NCBI GenBank assembly: GCA_965222705.1
Contig: CBDCUO010000005.1
Coordinates: 124,001-188,000, forward strand
Source of the DNA: JAFMDF01 sp965222705
Lineage (GTDB): Bacteria > Bacteroidota > Bacteroidia > Chitinophagales > Saprospiraceae
Length of the DNA: 64,000 nt
Reading direction: 5' to 3'
Shown here: positions 9,300-19,132 of the stretch, one piece after another
How the letters are laid out: every line of letters begins with the position of its first letter
Position numbering within the stretch: the first letter of the stretch is position 1
Program-made: the position numbers and the translations under genes
Notes under the pieces: model-generated
Seen by the model: the letters and a program-made list of their open reading frames with translations, nothing else
Databases searched by the model: none
What the model was told of the DNA's origin: nothing

Positions 9300-10661
9300 A
9301 TGAGAACAATAATTTTTTTATTCCTGCTTTTATTCCCTCTGATATTACTGGCACAGCCGAATGATGATGAAACGCTAAGACGTTTAGGTATTCAGATACC
9401 TCAAACACCGCAGCCTTGGCAACCCCCTAATTATTCTAACTTCATTACTACTACGCCTAATCCTACTAATAATCTTGGCGTTCCTTCTCAGCCTTTCGGT
9501 TATGTTAACCCCCGTGTCCGAGCGCAGCAGCAAGCCCTTATGAATGAGGTAGAAATGCACCAAAGAAGGAGGACGCAACAACAGGCAATGCTCAATGAAA
9601 TATATGCCGAAGCAGAAAAAGCATTTGCGCCTAAGAAAAAACCTGATTTAAGTGCATTGCCACCTCTAAATCATATTCCTGCTACTCGCCACTATAGAGA
9701 AGCCTATACGGAACTGCAAAAGATGCTGACAGGTAAACGGGAAATGAGCCTTACAGAAGCGGTGCATTTGGTAGAGAATGCCTTTTATGGAGGTACTTTG
9801 CCTTGTGATAAGCTAACCAATTATGTGCTAGATGCTGCCATGATTATTCAACTGGCAATGAAACAAGCTGGTTTTGCTCCTACTGATGAAAGAGCCAAGA
9901 AGATATTATTGCATCAGTATATGACAGGGAAGATTCAACTTTATGATGAAACGGGCAAAGTCGCTTATTCGACCAAACCTATGCAATATGATTTTGACGA
10001 CCCTATCGGCTATAAAGACCATCGTAAGATGTTTGTAAGCAAATTAATAGACGAAGGTAAAGGGCAATGCCATTCCATGCCCTTACTCTATCTGATGATA
10101 GCGGAACAGCTTGATATAGATGCTTGGTTAAGCACATCCCCAAATCACAGCTTTGTTAAAATACAGGATGATAAAGGTAAGTGGTACAATCTGGAACTGA
10201 CGAATGGACATTATGTGAACAATGAATTTATGATGCGTTCAGGTTATATATCAGGCGAAGCCATCCGCAAAGGTATATATTTGGACACGTTGAGTAAAAA
10301 AGAACTGATTGCTCGATGTATGAGTGATTTAGCAGGGGGATATAGTCGCAAGTTTGGCTATGATAAATTTGTTTTAGACGCATCAGAAACCGCTTTGAAA
10401 TACTGTCCACAAGATGCTTCTGCATGGTCATTCAAAGCTAATTATTACGGCTACTGGCTGATGTATGTAGGCAATACACTTGGCTATAAGAGCATTGAGC
10501 AAGTGAAAAAAGATTTCTTTGCTAATCAGATTTTACAACAACGAGACAAGATATATCAACATATAGACCGAGTAGGTTATAATCAAATGGCAATAGACGA
10601 ATATAAAAAATGGCTGCAATCATTCAGCCCTAAACATCAAGTTAAATATCCTGTACCATGA
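9300..10661 (+). CDS. Secreted transglutaminase-like protein 1 (first gene of RHS/JAB cassette)
   Basis: 453 residues with a signal peptide (MRTIIFLFLLLFPLILLAQ). Residues about 25-115 are Pro/Gln/Asn-rich, a likely flexible linker. The core from about residue 150 carries a transglutaminase-like signature: GKGQCHSMPLLYLMIAEQL with Cys257, SPNHSFVK with His283, and WYNLELTNG as the probable third catalytic position. The C-terminal third is helical and TPR-like (AWSFKANYYGYWLM). Its fold is shared with the protein at 12107-13162 in the same cassette. The stop codon overlaps the start of the next gene by four bases, so translation is probably coupled. The activity could be peptidase, amidase or crosslinking; the substrate is unknown. 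Confidence 0.72.
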   Translation: MRTIIFLFLLLFPLILLAQPNDDETLRRLGIQIPQTPQPWQPPNYSNFITTTPNPTNNLGVPSQPFGYVNPRVRAQQQALMNEVEMHQRRRTQQQAMLNEIYAEAEKAFAPKKKPDLSALPPLNHIPATRHYREAYTELQKMLTGKREMSLTEAVHLVENAFYGGTLPCDKLTNYVLDAAMIIQLAMKQAGFAPTDERAKKILLHQYMTGKIQLYDETGKVAYSTKPMQYDFDDPIGYKDHRKMFVSKLIDEGKGQCHSMPLLYLMIAEQLDIDAWLSTSPNHSFVKIQDDKGKWYNLELTNGHYVNNEFMMRSGYISGEAIRKGIYLDTLSKKELIARCMSDLAGGYSRKFGYDKFVLDASETALKYCPQDASAWSFKANYYGYWLMYVGNTLGYKSIEQVKKDFFANQILQQRDKIYQHIDRVGYNQMAIDEYKKWLQSFSPKHQVKYPVP

Positions 10662-11587
10662 TGAAAAAATTAATCTGGTTGCCCTTAGTGATACTATTGG
10701 CAACAGTAACACAAGCCCAAGATAACCCTTATGAATCGTTAGGGATTGACGTTAAAGTAATCACCCTGAGCAATGGTAAATACAAAGAATTTTTTGATGA
10801 TGAACGCTTTGTGCAAATTGGCAATATCGTATATGATATTGAAGAAAAGAAACTGGTATGGGTGATTAATCGGGATAGTTTACCCGAAAATTTTTATCTC
10901 CTGCCATTGTCAGATAGTCGCTGGATTTCTCCAGACCCCTTATCTGATGAGTTTACAAGTGTCAGTCCATATAACTACGGATTAAACAACCCCATTCGCT
11001 TCAATGACCCAACTGGATTAGCTCCTGAAAGTCCTTTAGATGATTATAAATTAAACCAAGATGGAACAGTCGAATTAATACAACAAACAGATGATGCTAC
11101 AGATAGACTATTTGCCTACCATTTAGACGGAGAACCTACGGGTGAATCTTTGGAAGTGGAAAAAGGGATTCTTGATGTTTATCAGCAGAATGAAAAAAGT
11201 GAAACAAGCCTAACAGGTGACCCATTTAGTTCTGTTTCTATAAAAGGTGATGAGGCTGCAACAGAGCTATTTGAATTTTTTGCAGAGAATACTATCGTTG
11301 AGTTTAGTCAGACAAAATTTAACGAAGATGATAATATAATATCAACCTCTCATAAATCTGGTGGAGAGGGTGGTTCAGTTAAGATAGGTTATGATTTAGT
11401 TGTAAAAGGTGATAAGGTAAGAGAAAGTATCCATAGTCATCCAACGGACGGCGCACCTTCACCAGCAGATAAATCAAATGCTACTTATTGGAAGGGGCTT
11501 CCTAATCAGAACATCACACTTAAAATTTATAAAACAATAGCAAAGGAATATGTAGAGTATGATGGAAACGGTATTAAAAAGAATTAA
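10658..11587 (+). CDS. Short secreted RHS-core protein with JAB-like toxin domain
   Basis: 309 residues with a signal peptide (MMKKLIWLPLVILLATVTQAQ). Residues about 86-124 contain the RHS-associated core hallmark in its Bacteroidota form: DSRWISPDPLSDE, SPYNYGLNNPIRF, NDPTGLAPE. In full RHS toxins this marks the junction before the variable C-terminal toxin. The C-terminal region resembles JAB-like toxin domains: ELFEFFAENTIVEFS, then SIHSHPTDGAPSPADK with His259, His261, Ser268 and Asp271, close to the JAMM metalloprotease motif (spacing is one residue short of canonical). Almost the entire YD-repeat shell is missing, so this is an RHS tip rather than a full toxin, yet it has its own signal peptide. 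The downstream lipoprotein is a candidate immunity protein. Confidence 0.75.
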   Translation: MMKKLIWLPLVILLATVTQAQDNPYESLGIDVKVITLSNGKYKEFFDDERFVQIGNIVYDIEEKKLVWVINRDSLPENFYLLPLSDSRWISPDPLSDEFTSVSPYNYGLNNPIRFNDPTGLAPESPLDDYKLNQDGTVELIQQTDDATDRLFAYHLDGEPTGESLEVEKGILDVYQQNEKSETSLTGDPFSSVSIKGDEAATELFEFFAENTIVEFSQTKFNEDDNIISTSHKSGGEGGSVKIGYDLVVKGDKVRESIHSHPTDGAPSPADKSNATYWKGLPNQNITLKIYKTIAKEYVEYDGNGIKKN

Positions 11588-11590
11588 GCT

Positions 11591-12103
11591 ATGCGAGGAA
11601 CATTTTCATTAATTCTAGCAATATGTTTTGTACTTGTAAACTGTTCTTCTACTTCAAGAGGGATAGAAAATGAGTGTTTATCTAAACAATTTGACCTTGT
11701 GATATCGAATGACCTTGCTGTTCTTACACAAGAAAAAGAAGAACTCTTACTAATTGTAAAATTTGTTGATGCTCAAAAAGGTATATTCAAAGCCGCCATA
11801 TTAGATAAAGAGACATTTTCTACATATTTATCAGGTGTGAAAGAGGATGAAGCAAAAGGTTATTTTAATCATAATGGGTTAATAGGTATTGTTTATGGGA
11901 ATCCTCCTAATGGTTTGGAGTTGACACCTATTAGTAAGGATATGAAATTTATGATACCTTTTAATCCTGAATCACCGAAAGAAGGAATGCCACCATTACC
12001 CCCTATGCTATCCATTATCGAACCATCTATATACACATTTCAGAAAGCAAAAGACTGTTATATTCTTATACAAAAGACTATTGCTGATAAATTACTTGAA
12101 TAG
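11591..12103 (+). CDS. Lipoprotein of unknown family, candidate immunity protein
   Basis: 170 residues. The N-terminus MRGTFSLILAICFVLVNCSS is a lipoprotein signal with the modified Cys in VNCS, so the protein is anchored in the periplasm or outer membrane. I do not recognise the mature domain, which has mixed charged and hydrophobic strands and a PEGMPPLPPM-like proline segment near residue 138. It starts 3 bases after the RHS/JAB gene and ends 3 bases before the second transglutaminase-like gene, so it is in the same operon. A lipoprotein directly behind a secreted toxin-like protein fits immunity against a periplasm-acting effector, but that is inference from position only. Confidence 0.6.
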   Translation: MRGTFSLILAICFVLVNCSSTSRGIENECLSKQFDLVISNDLAVLTQEKEELLLIVKFVDAQKGIFKAAILDKETFSTYLSGVKEDEAKGYFNHNGLIGIVYGNPPNGLELTPISKDMKFMIPFNPESPKEGMPPLPPMLSIIEPSIYTFQKAKDCYILIQKTIADKLLE

Positions 12104-12106
12104 AGA

Positions 12107-13162
12107 ATGAAGCATATAGGGTTAATTATTAGCTTATTATTAAGCATTACAGCTTGTTCACAGGACGAGAAAAAAGCTACTAATAAGACTATCTTCTCAT
12201 ATGACCATGCCTTTGAAATCATCAAAGAGATGCTGGTGAAAGATGAACTGTCATTTAAAGAAGCTGTATTTCTTGTGGAAAATGCTTATTTGGAAGATAG
12301 AATAAGTGCTGATTGGTTTAACCAGAAAATAGCAGGTTTAGCATTTTTGACAGAGCAACAGAAGTTAAATATAAACCTAGATTATGAATTAGGAGATAAA
12401 GAAAAGGTTAAAAACTTTGCTGCTCTTTTTTCAGTAATTAAAGATACAACCATTATTTATAAACAAAGTGATACGCTCATACATTTGCCGTTTGCCTATG
12501 ATTTTAATGATATGTTTGGGGAAAAGGAATGGGCTAATATGTTTGTTTCTAAACTTTTAGTTACTCGAAAAGGGAATTGTCATTCCTTACCTTACCTTTA
12601 CAAAATTATAGCTAATAAAATGGGAATAGGTGATGATACCTATTTGGCTCTTTCTCCCAACCATACCTATATCAAGCACCACTCCCAAAAAGTAGGCTTC
12701 TATAATACCGAATTAACAAGCGGTTTCTTTCCGCAGGATGCTTGGTTAAAGGCTTCGGGCTATATCCCTCTTATAGCTATTCAAAATGGTATTTTTCTCG
12801 TTGCTCTGACAGAGAAAGAAAGTGTGTCAATGTGCTTATACGATTTGGCAATGGGTTACGATAAGAAGTTTCCTGATAATGACGGGTCTTTCATTATCAA
12901 ATGTTGTGATACAGTACTGGAACATTTCCCCCATTTCATTAAAGCTCTCCTACTCAAAGCAGAAACTTATACCCGACTTTGGAAGCAAGAAGCTAATAAA
13001 GAAAGTCAGAAAGCTAAAGACCTATGGAATAAAATGGATGCACTCTATACTAAAATCCATGAACTTGGCTATCGTCAAATGCCTAAAGAAATGTATGTGC
13101 AATGGCTGACTGAAGTAGAGAAAGCTAAATATGATAACCAGAATGTACCAAGAATAAAATAA
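12107..13162 (+). CDS. Lipoprotein transglutaminase-like protein 2 (paralog within cassette)
   Basis: 351 residues with a lipoprotein signal (MKHIGLIISLLLSITACSQ). It is paralogous to the protein at 9300-10661: SFKEAVFLVENAY matches SLTEAVHLVENAF, RKGNCHSLPYLYKIIANKMG holds Cys158, SPNHTYIKH holds His186 and FYNTELTSG is the third catalytic stretch. It lacks the long Pro/Gln linker of the first copy. It begins 3 bases after the lipoprotein gene. The frame after its TAA stop stays open for 52 more codons (13163-13321) with protein-like composition, so the gene may once have been longer or may adjoin a gene remnant. Catalysis is likely but the target is unknown. Confidence 0.7.
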   Translation: MKHIGLIISLLLSITACSQDEKKATNKTIFSYDHAFEIIKEMLVKDELSFKEAVFLVENAYLEDRISADWFNQKIAGLAFLTEQQKLNINLDYELGDKEKVKNFAALFSVIKDTTIIYKQSDTLIHLPFAYDFNDMFGEKEWANMFVSKLLVTRKGNCHSLPYLYKIIANKMGIGDDTYLALSPNHTYIKHHSQKVGFYNTELTSGFFPQDAWLKASGYIPLIAIQNGIFLVALTEKESVSMCLYDLAMGYDKKFPDNDGSFIIKCCDTVLEHFPHFIKALLLKAETYTRLWKQEANKESQKAKDLWNKMDALYTKIHELGYRQMPKEMYVQWLTEVEKAKYDNQNVPRIK

Positions 13163-13325
13163 TTACCTTTTCCTCTTGAGATTTATTTTAATCAAGGAAA
13201 TGTTGATACACTAGATACTCGTGAGTATAAGCAAATTCCTAACAACATCACTTGGAATGATTTTATACACGAGATGACAGATGATAATATATATTTCCAC
13301 CACCACCATAGAGAAAATTAAATCC

Positions 13326-15765
13326 ATGACTACTTTGAATCATTTTCAAAAAATAAGAAAACAAACATATTGTTTGTGTTTAGCCCTATTGCTACCCGTT
13401 TTAATAAATGCCCAAACGATTGCTCATTGGTCATTTGATGAACCACAAGGCTTATACCCTAGCCATGTATTGGATGATTCCTCTCCCAATGACTATCCAT
13501 TAGTCATTGGAAAAAGTGGAGCCATTGTAGCAGGCAAATTTGGCAATGCGCTTCAGGTAGGAGAGGTATTAGATATTGATATACCCGATATGGGAGAGGT
13601 CCGGTTTGGGTTAATCCCCAAGCAAAAAGCAATGGGAATGGCGGTTGCACCGATGGATTGGCATAATGCCAATTTTGTTGCCTTGATGTGTAGTGGCGAG
13701 CGACATTTAAGAAAAGAAGTGGGCTTTAAAAATGCTTCCCGTACTCAATTGAATATTGGTGATTTTGACTGGACCATCGAATTTTGGTATCAACCCATCA
13801 TCAATACTAGAAAAGAAGCCCTAATATTTGAGATTGGCACTGGTCCTTTAAGAACAGCATGTGCTATTACTTCCCTAAGCATTAGTGCCAATAGAAAAGC
13901 TTTTATATTAAAAAATTCAGAAGGCAATACAGAGATTACTTTAAAAACGGATGCCAAAAAATTAAAGTCTGTTAATGGGCAATGGACACATTACGCTTTT
14001 GTTTATAATGCCCGTACAAAAGCACTTCAACATTTTGTTAATGGAAAGCCAAAATCCAAAAAATCTAGAGTACAATTAAAAGCCTTAGCACCAAGCGAAG
14101 AGGCTTATTTTACAATTGGAAGAAATGGACATTGGAAGAACCGCCTCGGTGGAGCCCTGGATGAATTGGAGTTTTATGCGGGCATTAAATATGCGACTAA
14201 GTTTGAAATGCCAGTTTCAAAAGCCATTCAACTCGATAAAAATATGCCTTTGAAAAAGGGGCTTCCGCTATTGTTCGCCAATGATAATGATGCCGTAATT
14301 AATTTGGGCAGCCGAAAACATTTGTTTATTGATAATGCTTTTATTGAAAAAATAAACGATGCCAAATTTGTGGTCAATCCATCCACCAAAATGGAACGGG
14401 TGATGGGCGATATAAAAGGGTCTTTTAGAAAACATTTGACCGTAGTGGAAGACGAGGAAGGATTGATACGGATTTATAATTCCGTCGAAGATGACTATCT
14501 AGCGGTCTATACTTCCAAAGACGGCGTTCATTTTGAAGCACCCGATAGGGGCATCACTCATAAAGGCAAAAGCAATATCGTCCTTCCAGAAATGGTCGGT
14601 GGCTTGGGCAATCCATTTATAGACCCTCAATGGACCGCCTTCCGAACAATGGAAATATTTTTCTGATTTTAACAGGCGAGGCATTTATTTATACACCTCT
14701 CCTGACGGCTACCAATGGACGAGAAATAAAACGGCTATTTTGCCCTTTCGGTCAGGCACACAATCCTGTACGTTTTATGATGAACAGCAACAAAAATATA
14801 TTTCCTATCATCGCTCAGGCATTTTTCATACGCCTGCAAAAGCCACCCAAAGAAGTACAGTGTTAGTCACCTTGGATAATATTCACCAACCGCATCAATT
14901 TGCTCCTTTGACCCAAATGGATTATATCAAAATGGGAGAAACGCAACCCATTCGCGACCCCAAACCCTGGTATTTGGATAATGGTCCTTTGACACCAGGT
15001 GGTTTTGGAATGGAGTATCCACATCGCTTTGACCCTGTGCCCGAAGACCCTGTTGGAACCGATATTTATGTGACCAAAGCGACCAAATACGAATGGGCGC
15101 CCGATACTTACGTAGCATTTCCCATTGTCTATTTTCATTATGAAGCAGACGGTCCGCCTACCCGACACACTTTAATGGACGAAGCGCGGGGACGAGGCTC
15201 TGGTCCCATTGAATCCCAATTATCTGTCAGCCGAGATGGTATGAACTGGAAACGCTATCACCGCCCCGTTTATGTAGGACCGGGCATGCACGCTGGCAGG
15301 AATGTTATCACGGCTTATATAGCGCATGGCATGGTACGGCGAGGGGATGAAATCTGGCAATATTATTTTGGAGAAACCCAATACCACTCTGCTATCAAAA
15401 GAGATGAAGCAGGGCGAGGCGTTTATCGGCTGGTACAACGGCTCGATGGTTTTGTATCCATTGACAGCCCGTATGAAAAAGAAGCCACCGTTGTTACCAA
15501 GCCTTTTACCTTTACCGGAAATCGGCTGACTTTGAATATAGATACCGATGCAGCAGGCTATGCCCAAGTAGGATTTTTAGATGAATCGGGTACTCCAATT
15601 GAAGGATTTTCAGTGGATGATTGTGTGTATATCAATGGCGACTTTATTGAAACGGAAGTGGAGTGGCTAAAGAAGGGAGCGGACGTATCCGCCCTTCAAA
15701 GCAAGACCGTTCAGTTGGTGTTTCGGATGCGAGGGAGTAAGTTGTATGCGATGCAGTTTAAATAG
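13326..15765 (+). pseudogene. LamG plus propeller glycan-active protein (copy 2), single-base frameshift
   Basis: A full-length paralog of the 6672-9092 protein. The start at 13326 gives MTTLNHFQKIRKQTYCLCLA...INAQ, a signal peptide in the same position as in copy 1. The frame runs to the GNPFIDP motif and then meets a premature stop at 14664. The matching continuation (NGPPSEQWKYFSDFNRRG) is in the next frame from base 14629 on. Copy 1 reads GACCCCAATGG here, this copy GACCCTCAATGG, so one extra base near 14627-14628 explains the break. Beyond it the gene is intact to 15765. It is either a recent pseudogene, a sequencing error, or an unusual recoding site; no decay other than the one base is visible. 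Confidence 0.8.
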
Positions 15766-15846
15766 TAGTCAGTAAATTTATTGCCTGACTAAATGGTATA
15801 GAGCCGCCTTGAAAAGAGGCTTGTTTGTATAGAAAAAATTTATAAA

Positions 15847-17485
15847 ATGAAATTTTGTAAAATAACCCTTCTCTTGTTTTTAGTCTGCTGCCTCATTTTC
15901 CAAAACTGCAAAACCATTCAGCCGCAAAAGACAGTAGGAAATACAGCAATAAAAGAAAAAATATTGGCTCTGACCAATCTGCCGGGCGTGCAAACCCATG
16001 CTTTTCTCCCTAAAAACTATTCATCTATTTATTATGTGGATGGAACCAATGGTAATGATGAAAATAATGGTAGTCAACAAGCTCCAGTAAAACAAATTCA
16101 TGCTCTTTTACAAAAAATAAAGCCCAATAATACTCAACGAATAGCTATTTGTGTAGCGGAAGGGGTATATAGCGAACCGACCTTAATCCTAAGCGCAGAG
16201 ATAGATATATGGGGGGGGTTCTCCAGAAAAAACTGGGAACGCAACATTGAAAAATACCCCACTTATTTGGATGGAGGGAATAAGCATACCATTTTAAAAG
16301 CAAGGGGCAAAAATAAAATTGATGGCTTTTATTTTACCAAAGGAAGTGTTCGGGGAAATGGTGGTGCGATATTATGTGAAGGTACATCGCCGACTATTAG
16401 CAACAACTATTTTATTGGCAATCGAACGCTAAAACCTGATGGTTGGAATCCAACATATTTGCACGAAACCGCTCATGATGGCGGAGCGATATATGGCAAA
16501 AACGGCGCAGCCCCCCTTGTTCAAAATAATATTTTTACGGATAATCAAACAGAAAATGGAAGAGGAGCAGCCATTGCTTTTGATAATAAATGTCAGCCAG
16601 CCATTAATAATAATGTTTTTATAAACAATGTGGCGGGCTTGGACGACCCGATGCGAAGTAGTGATGGCGGGGCGATTTCTATTTTTAGATGGTGTAACGC
16701 CCAAATTTCCAATAACTATTTTTTGAGTAATAAAGCTATCTCCAAAAATGATGGCGGGGCCCTCTTTATTGCGCTTTGGAGTACAGCAGAGGTGACAAAT
16801 AACGTCTTTGTGGATAGCGAAAGTGGGGATGACGCAGGGGCTTTATTTGTTGGCGGACAGGAACATCGGTACGATGCGCCTTTAGACCCCATTCCGCCCA
16901 AAGAACAGTTTTATGTAACAATAAATAACAATCGTTTTTTCGGCAATCGAAACTCCTCTATGAATTCGGGAGCGATGCGATTTACCATGGAATCCAGAGG
17001 CGAGTTTACCAATAATGTCGTAGCGCATAATAATGGCATTTATTTTCAAAGAAGCGAAGTAACAGTACGCAGACAATATTATTCTGGATGATATGCTCTT
17101 TATAGAAACCAAAGCAGGCTTAAAGCAAGGAAGCATCGAAAATAATTTCATTTGGGGTGACCTCACACGGGATGTACCTGCTAAAGTTGCCAATAATACT
17201 TTTAGAAAGGATATAAAAACGGAGGCTTCAATTTTTAAAGCGGATGGAATTACGTTAAAAACGCTGTCTTGTGTTTATAATAATAAAAGCAGAATAACAA
17301 AGATTTTAACGGTGAGTAATTATTCTAAAAATGAACTCGTTGGCAGGGTCATTAATGTAGGCAAAAATTGGGGAATTATACAATCTAATGAAGGACAGAC
17401 CATATATGTTTGGGGCAATTTTTATGGGCATACGATGATAAATATGTTGCCAACTTATTCATTAAACGACCAAACTATAAAATGA
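15847..17485 (+). pseudogene. Right-handed parallel beta-helix lipoprotein, single-base frameshift
   Basis: The N-terminus MKFCKITLLLFLVCCLIFQNCKT is a lipoprotein signal. About 545 residues when restored. The middle has repeated coils with ISNNYF, QNNIFTDN, INNNVFINN, VTNNVFVD and INNNRFFGN, the Asn-ladder pattern of parallel beta-helix proteins of the polysaccharide lyase/pectate lyase-like fold (DUF1565-type start YYVDGTNGNDENNGSQ). The first frame stops at 17089-17091. The continuation (ADNIILDDMLFIETKAG...) is in the +1 frame, and removing one base near 17068 joins them as EVTV-ADNIILDD. The stop overlaps the next start (ATGA at 17482). Likely a secreted glycan-binding or lyase-like protein of the catabolic island. 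Confidence 0.75.
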
Positions 17486-18063
17486 AAAATAAAATACTAA
17501 TTATAAATGGTCATCCTGACGAAGAGAGCTTCAATTATGCTATTTCAGAAGCCTATAAAAAGGGAGCCATTAAATCAGGCGCAGCGGTAGAAGAAATCAG
17601 GGTAAGAGAATTGGACTTTAATCTGAACTTACAGTTTGGCTATCGAAAAAGGACGGAGCTTGAACCAGATTTGGTGAACGCCCAAGAAAAAATAAAATGG
17701 GCGAGTCATATCGTATGGATTTATCCTGTTTGGTGGGGTTCTTTACCTGCCATTTTGAAAGGGTTTATTGACAGAGTTTTTCTACCAGGCTTTGCTTTTA
17801 AAAAAAGGGAAGGGTCTGTCTGGTGGGATAAATTTCTAACAGGGAAAAGTGCCAGAATTATATGCACTTTAGATCAACCTGCCTGGTATTATAGATGGGT
17901 AAATGGAAGGCCGAGCCATTATGCCATGAAAAAATTGACCTGTGAATTTGTAGGAATTAAACCTGTAAGAATTACAACGATTGCTCCATTAAGGCTCTCA
18001 AAAGAAGCATTTAGAATAAAGTGGCTCAAAAAAATTGAAAAGTTAGGGGAAAAGAATAGATAA
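17482..18063 (+). CDS. Flavodoxin-fold NAD(P)H oxidoreductase (NQO/KefF-like)
   Basis: The start at 17482 gives MKNKILIINGHPDEESFNYA, 193 residues in all; an upstream in-frame start would lie within the preceding gene. The family is the flavodoxin-like NAD(P)H dehydrogenase (quinone) group, which moves two electrons to quinones through FMN. Visible features are the initial beta-strand plus phosphate-binding GHPDEESF loop and the WIYPVWWGSLPAILKGFIDRVF stretch that lies against the flavin. It overlaps the beta-helix gene by four bases, so it is probably translated with it. Its role in a glycan island is unclear; redox balance or detoxification of aldehydes and quinones is possible. Confidence 0.85.
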   Translation: MKNKILIINGHPDEESFNYAISEAYKKGAIKSGAAVEEIRVRELDFNLNLQFGYRKRTELEPDLVNAQEKIKWASHIVWIYPVWWGSLPAILKGFIDRVFLPGFAFKKREGSVWWDKFLTGKSARIICTLDQPAWYYRWVNGRPSHYAMKKLTCEFVGIKPVRITTIAPLRLSKEAFRIKWLKKIEKLGEKNR

Positions 18064-18124
18064 AAGTTAATGGATAAATTCCTTTGGCACAATTAGTAAA
18101 AATTAAGTAAACAGTAAAGTAACT

Positions 18125-19123
18125 ATGCAAAAATCATTAGGCTATAGCATCATCGTATGCCTATTATTCCTCCAATGCAAGGTGGCAGATATAAATGCCC
18201 AGCAAACGACCGCCCAACAAAAAACGGAACAAGCAGCCGCAGCCACCCCTACTCCAAAACGAATCAATAAGTGCATTGAATTATTTGAAGAAGGACAGCC
18301 CGTTTATTATAAAGGAGCTTATGGCGGCTATGAGGAAGGCAAAAAACTCGCCCAAACTTGGGCGGATTATATCGTCTATAATATGGAGCATAAGCCCCTA
18401 GATTTCACCCTACTCCATGAATTTATGAAGGGACTAGTGGACAATGGTCCGACACCAAGCGGGCATCGAACCCCTGCAGTGATTGTGGTCTTGCCCTTGG
18501 TGGGTTTGGATAGCACTACCGTTAAAAGTGGAGGTTGGATGGTAGAACAGGCTTTGGCGCAAGGCGTACATGGCGTACATCTGGTACGTGCCAGAAATGC
18601 AGGAGCAGTGCGGGAGTTTGTGCAGGCGGCTCGCTACCCTATTCACAAACAAAAAATTGAAGAAATCGGAGAGGGCATCAGAGGTTGGGGCAGCCATAAA
18701 TTTGCCGCTTGGGTCTGGGGATTGGAAGAAGAAGAATACCTGAAAAAAGCAGATGTTTGGTCCTTGAATCCCAATGGAGAATTGCTATTGGGTATTAAAA
18801 TCGAAGACCAAACGGCTCTTGCCCATGCGGAAGAAACAACGGCTGTACCAGGCATTGCCTTTGCCGAACATGGTCCAAGAGATATGGGCTTTTCTTATGG
18901 GCATTTAGAGGGAAGGGCAGATCCACCTATGCCACCAGAAGTAGATGCGGCTGGCGAAAAAGTATTGGGACTCTGTAAATTAAGAGGACTATATTTTTTG
19001 GATAATGTGCTGCCAGATAATGTAGTTCGGAAAGTAGATTGGGGCGTGATGATTGGGGCAGGCAGTAATCAGCAAGCAGCCGAAGTGGGTAGAAAATATA
19101 CGAAGCGGAAAATGAAGTGGTGA
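18125..19123 (+). CDS. HpcH/HpaI-type aldolase with an export signal
   Basis: 332 residues. The C-terminal 270 resemble the HpcH/HpaI class II aldolase/citrate lyase fold: PLVGLDSTTVKSGGWMVEQALAQGVHGVHLVRARNA, then LLLGIKIEDQTALAHAEETTAVPGIAFAEHGPRDMGFSYGH, the usual metal-binding Glu and the G-P-x-D-M/L-x-x-x-x-G block. Such enzymes cleave or form 2-keto acid aldols with pyruvate, for example 2-keto-3-deoxy acids. Unusually for the family, the N-terminus (MQKSLGYSIIVCLLFLQCKVADINAQ) is a signal peptide, probably a lipoprotein type with the Cys in LFLQC. It is followed by an Ala/Gln/Thr-rich linker. An exported aldolase is odd, and a secondary role in the periplasm is possible. Confidence 0.75.
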   Translation: MQKSLGYSIIVCLLFLQCKVADINAQQTTAQQKTEQAAAATPTPKRINKCIELFEEGQPVYYKGAYGGYEEGKKLAQTWADYIVYNMEHKPLDFTLLHEFMKGLVDNGPTPSGHRTPAVIVVLPLVGLDSTTVKSGGWMVEQALAQGVHGVHLVRARNAGAVREFVQAARYPIHKQKIEEIGEGIRGWGSHKFAAWVWGLEEEEYLKKADVWSLNPNGELLLGIKIEDQTALAHAEETTAVPGIAFAEHGPRDMGFSYGHLEGRADPPMPPEVDAAGEKVLGLCKLRGLYFLDNVLPDNVVRKVDWGVMIGAGSNQQAAEVGRKYTKRKMKW

Positions 19124-19132
19124 TAAAAAAAT

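Noticed and set aside
12822..13109. Open frame inside the second transglutaminase-like gene
   Set aside because: It lies fully within the larger conserved frame and its composition is not protein-like; it is a frame shadow.
14630..14866. Short frame beginning near the frameshift of the second LamG gene
   Set aside because: The conserved continuation of the LamG enzyme is in a different frame; this is a shadow.
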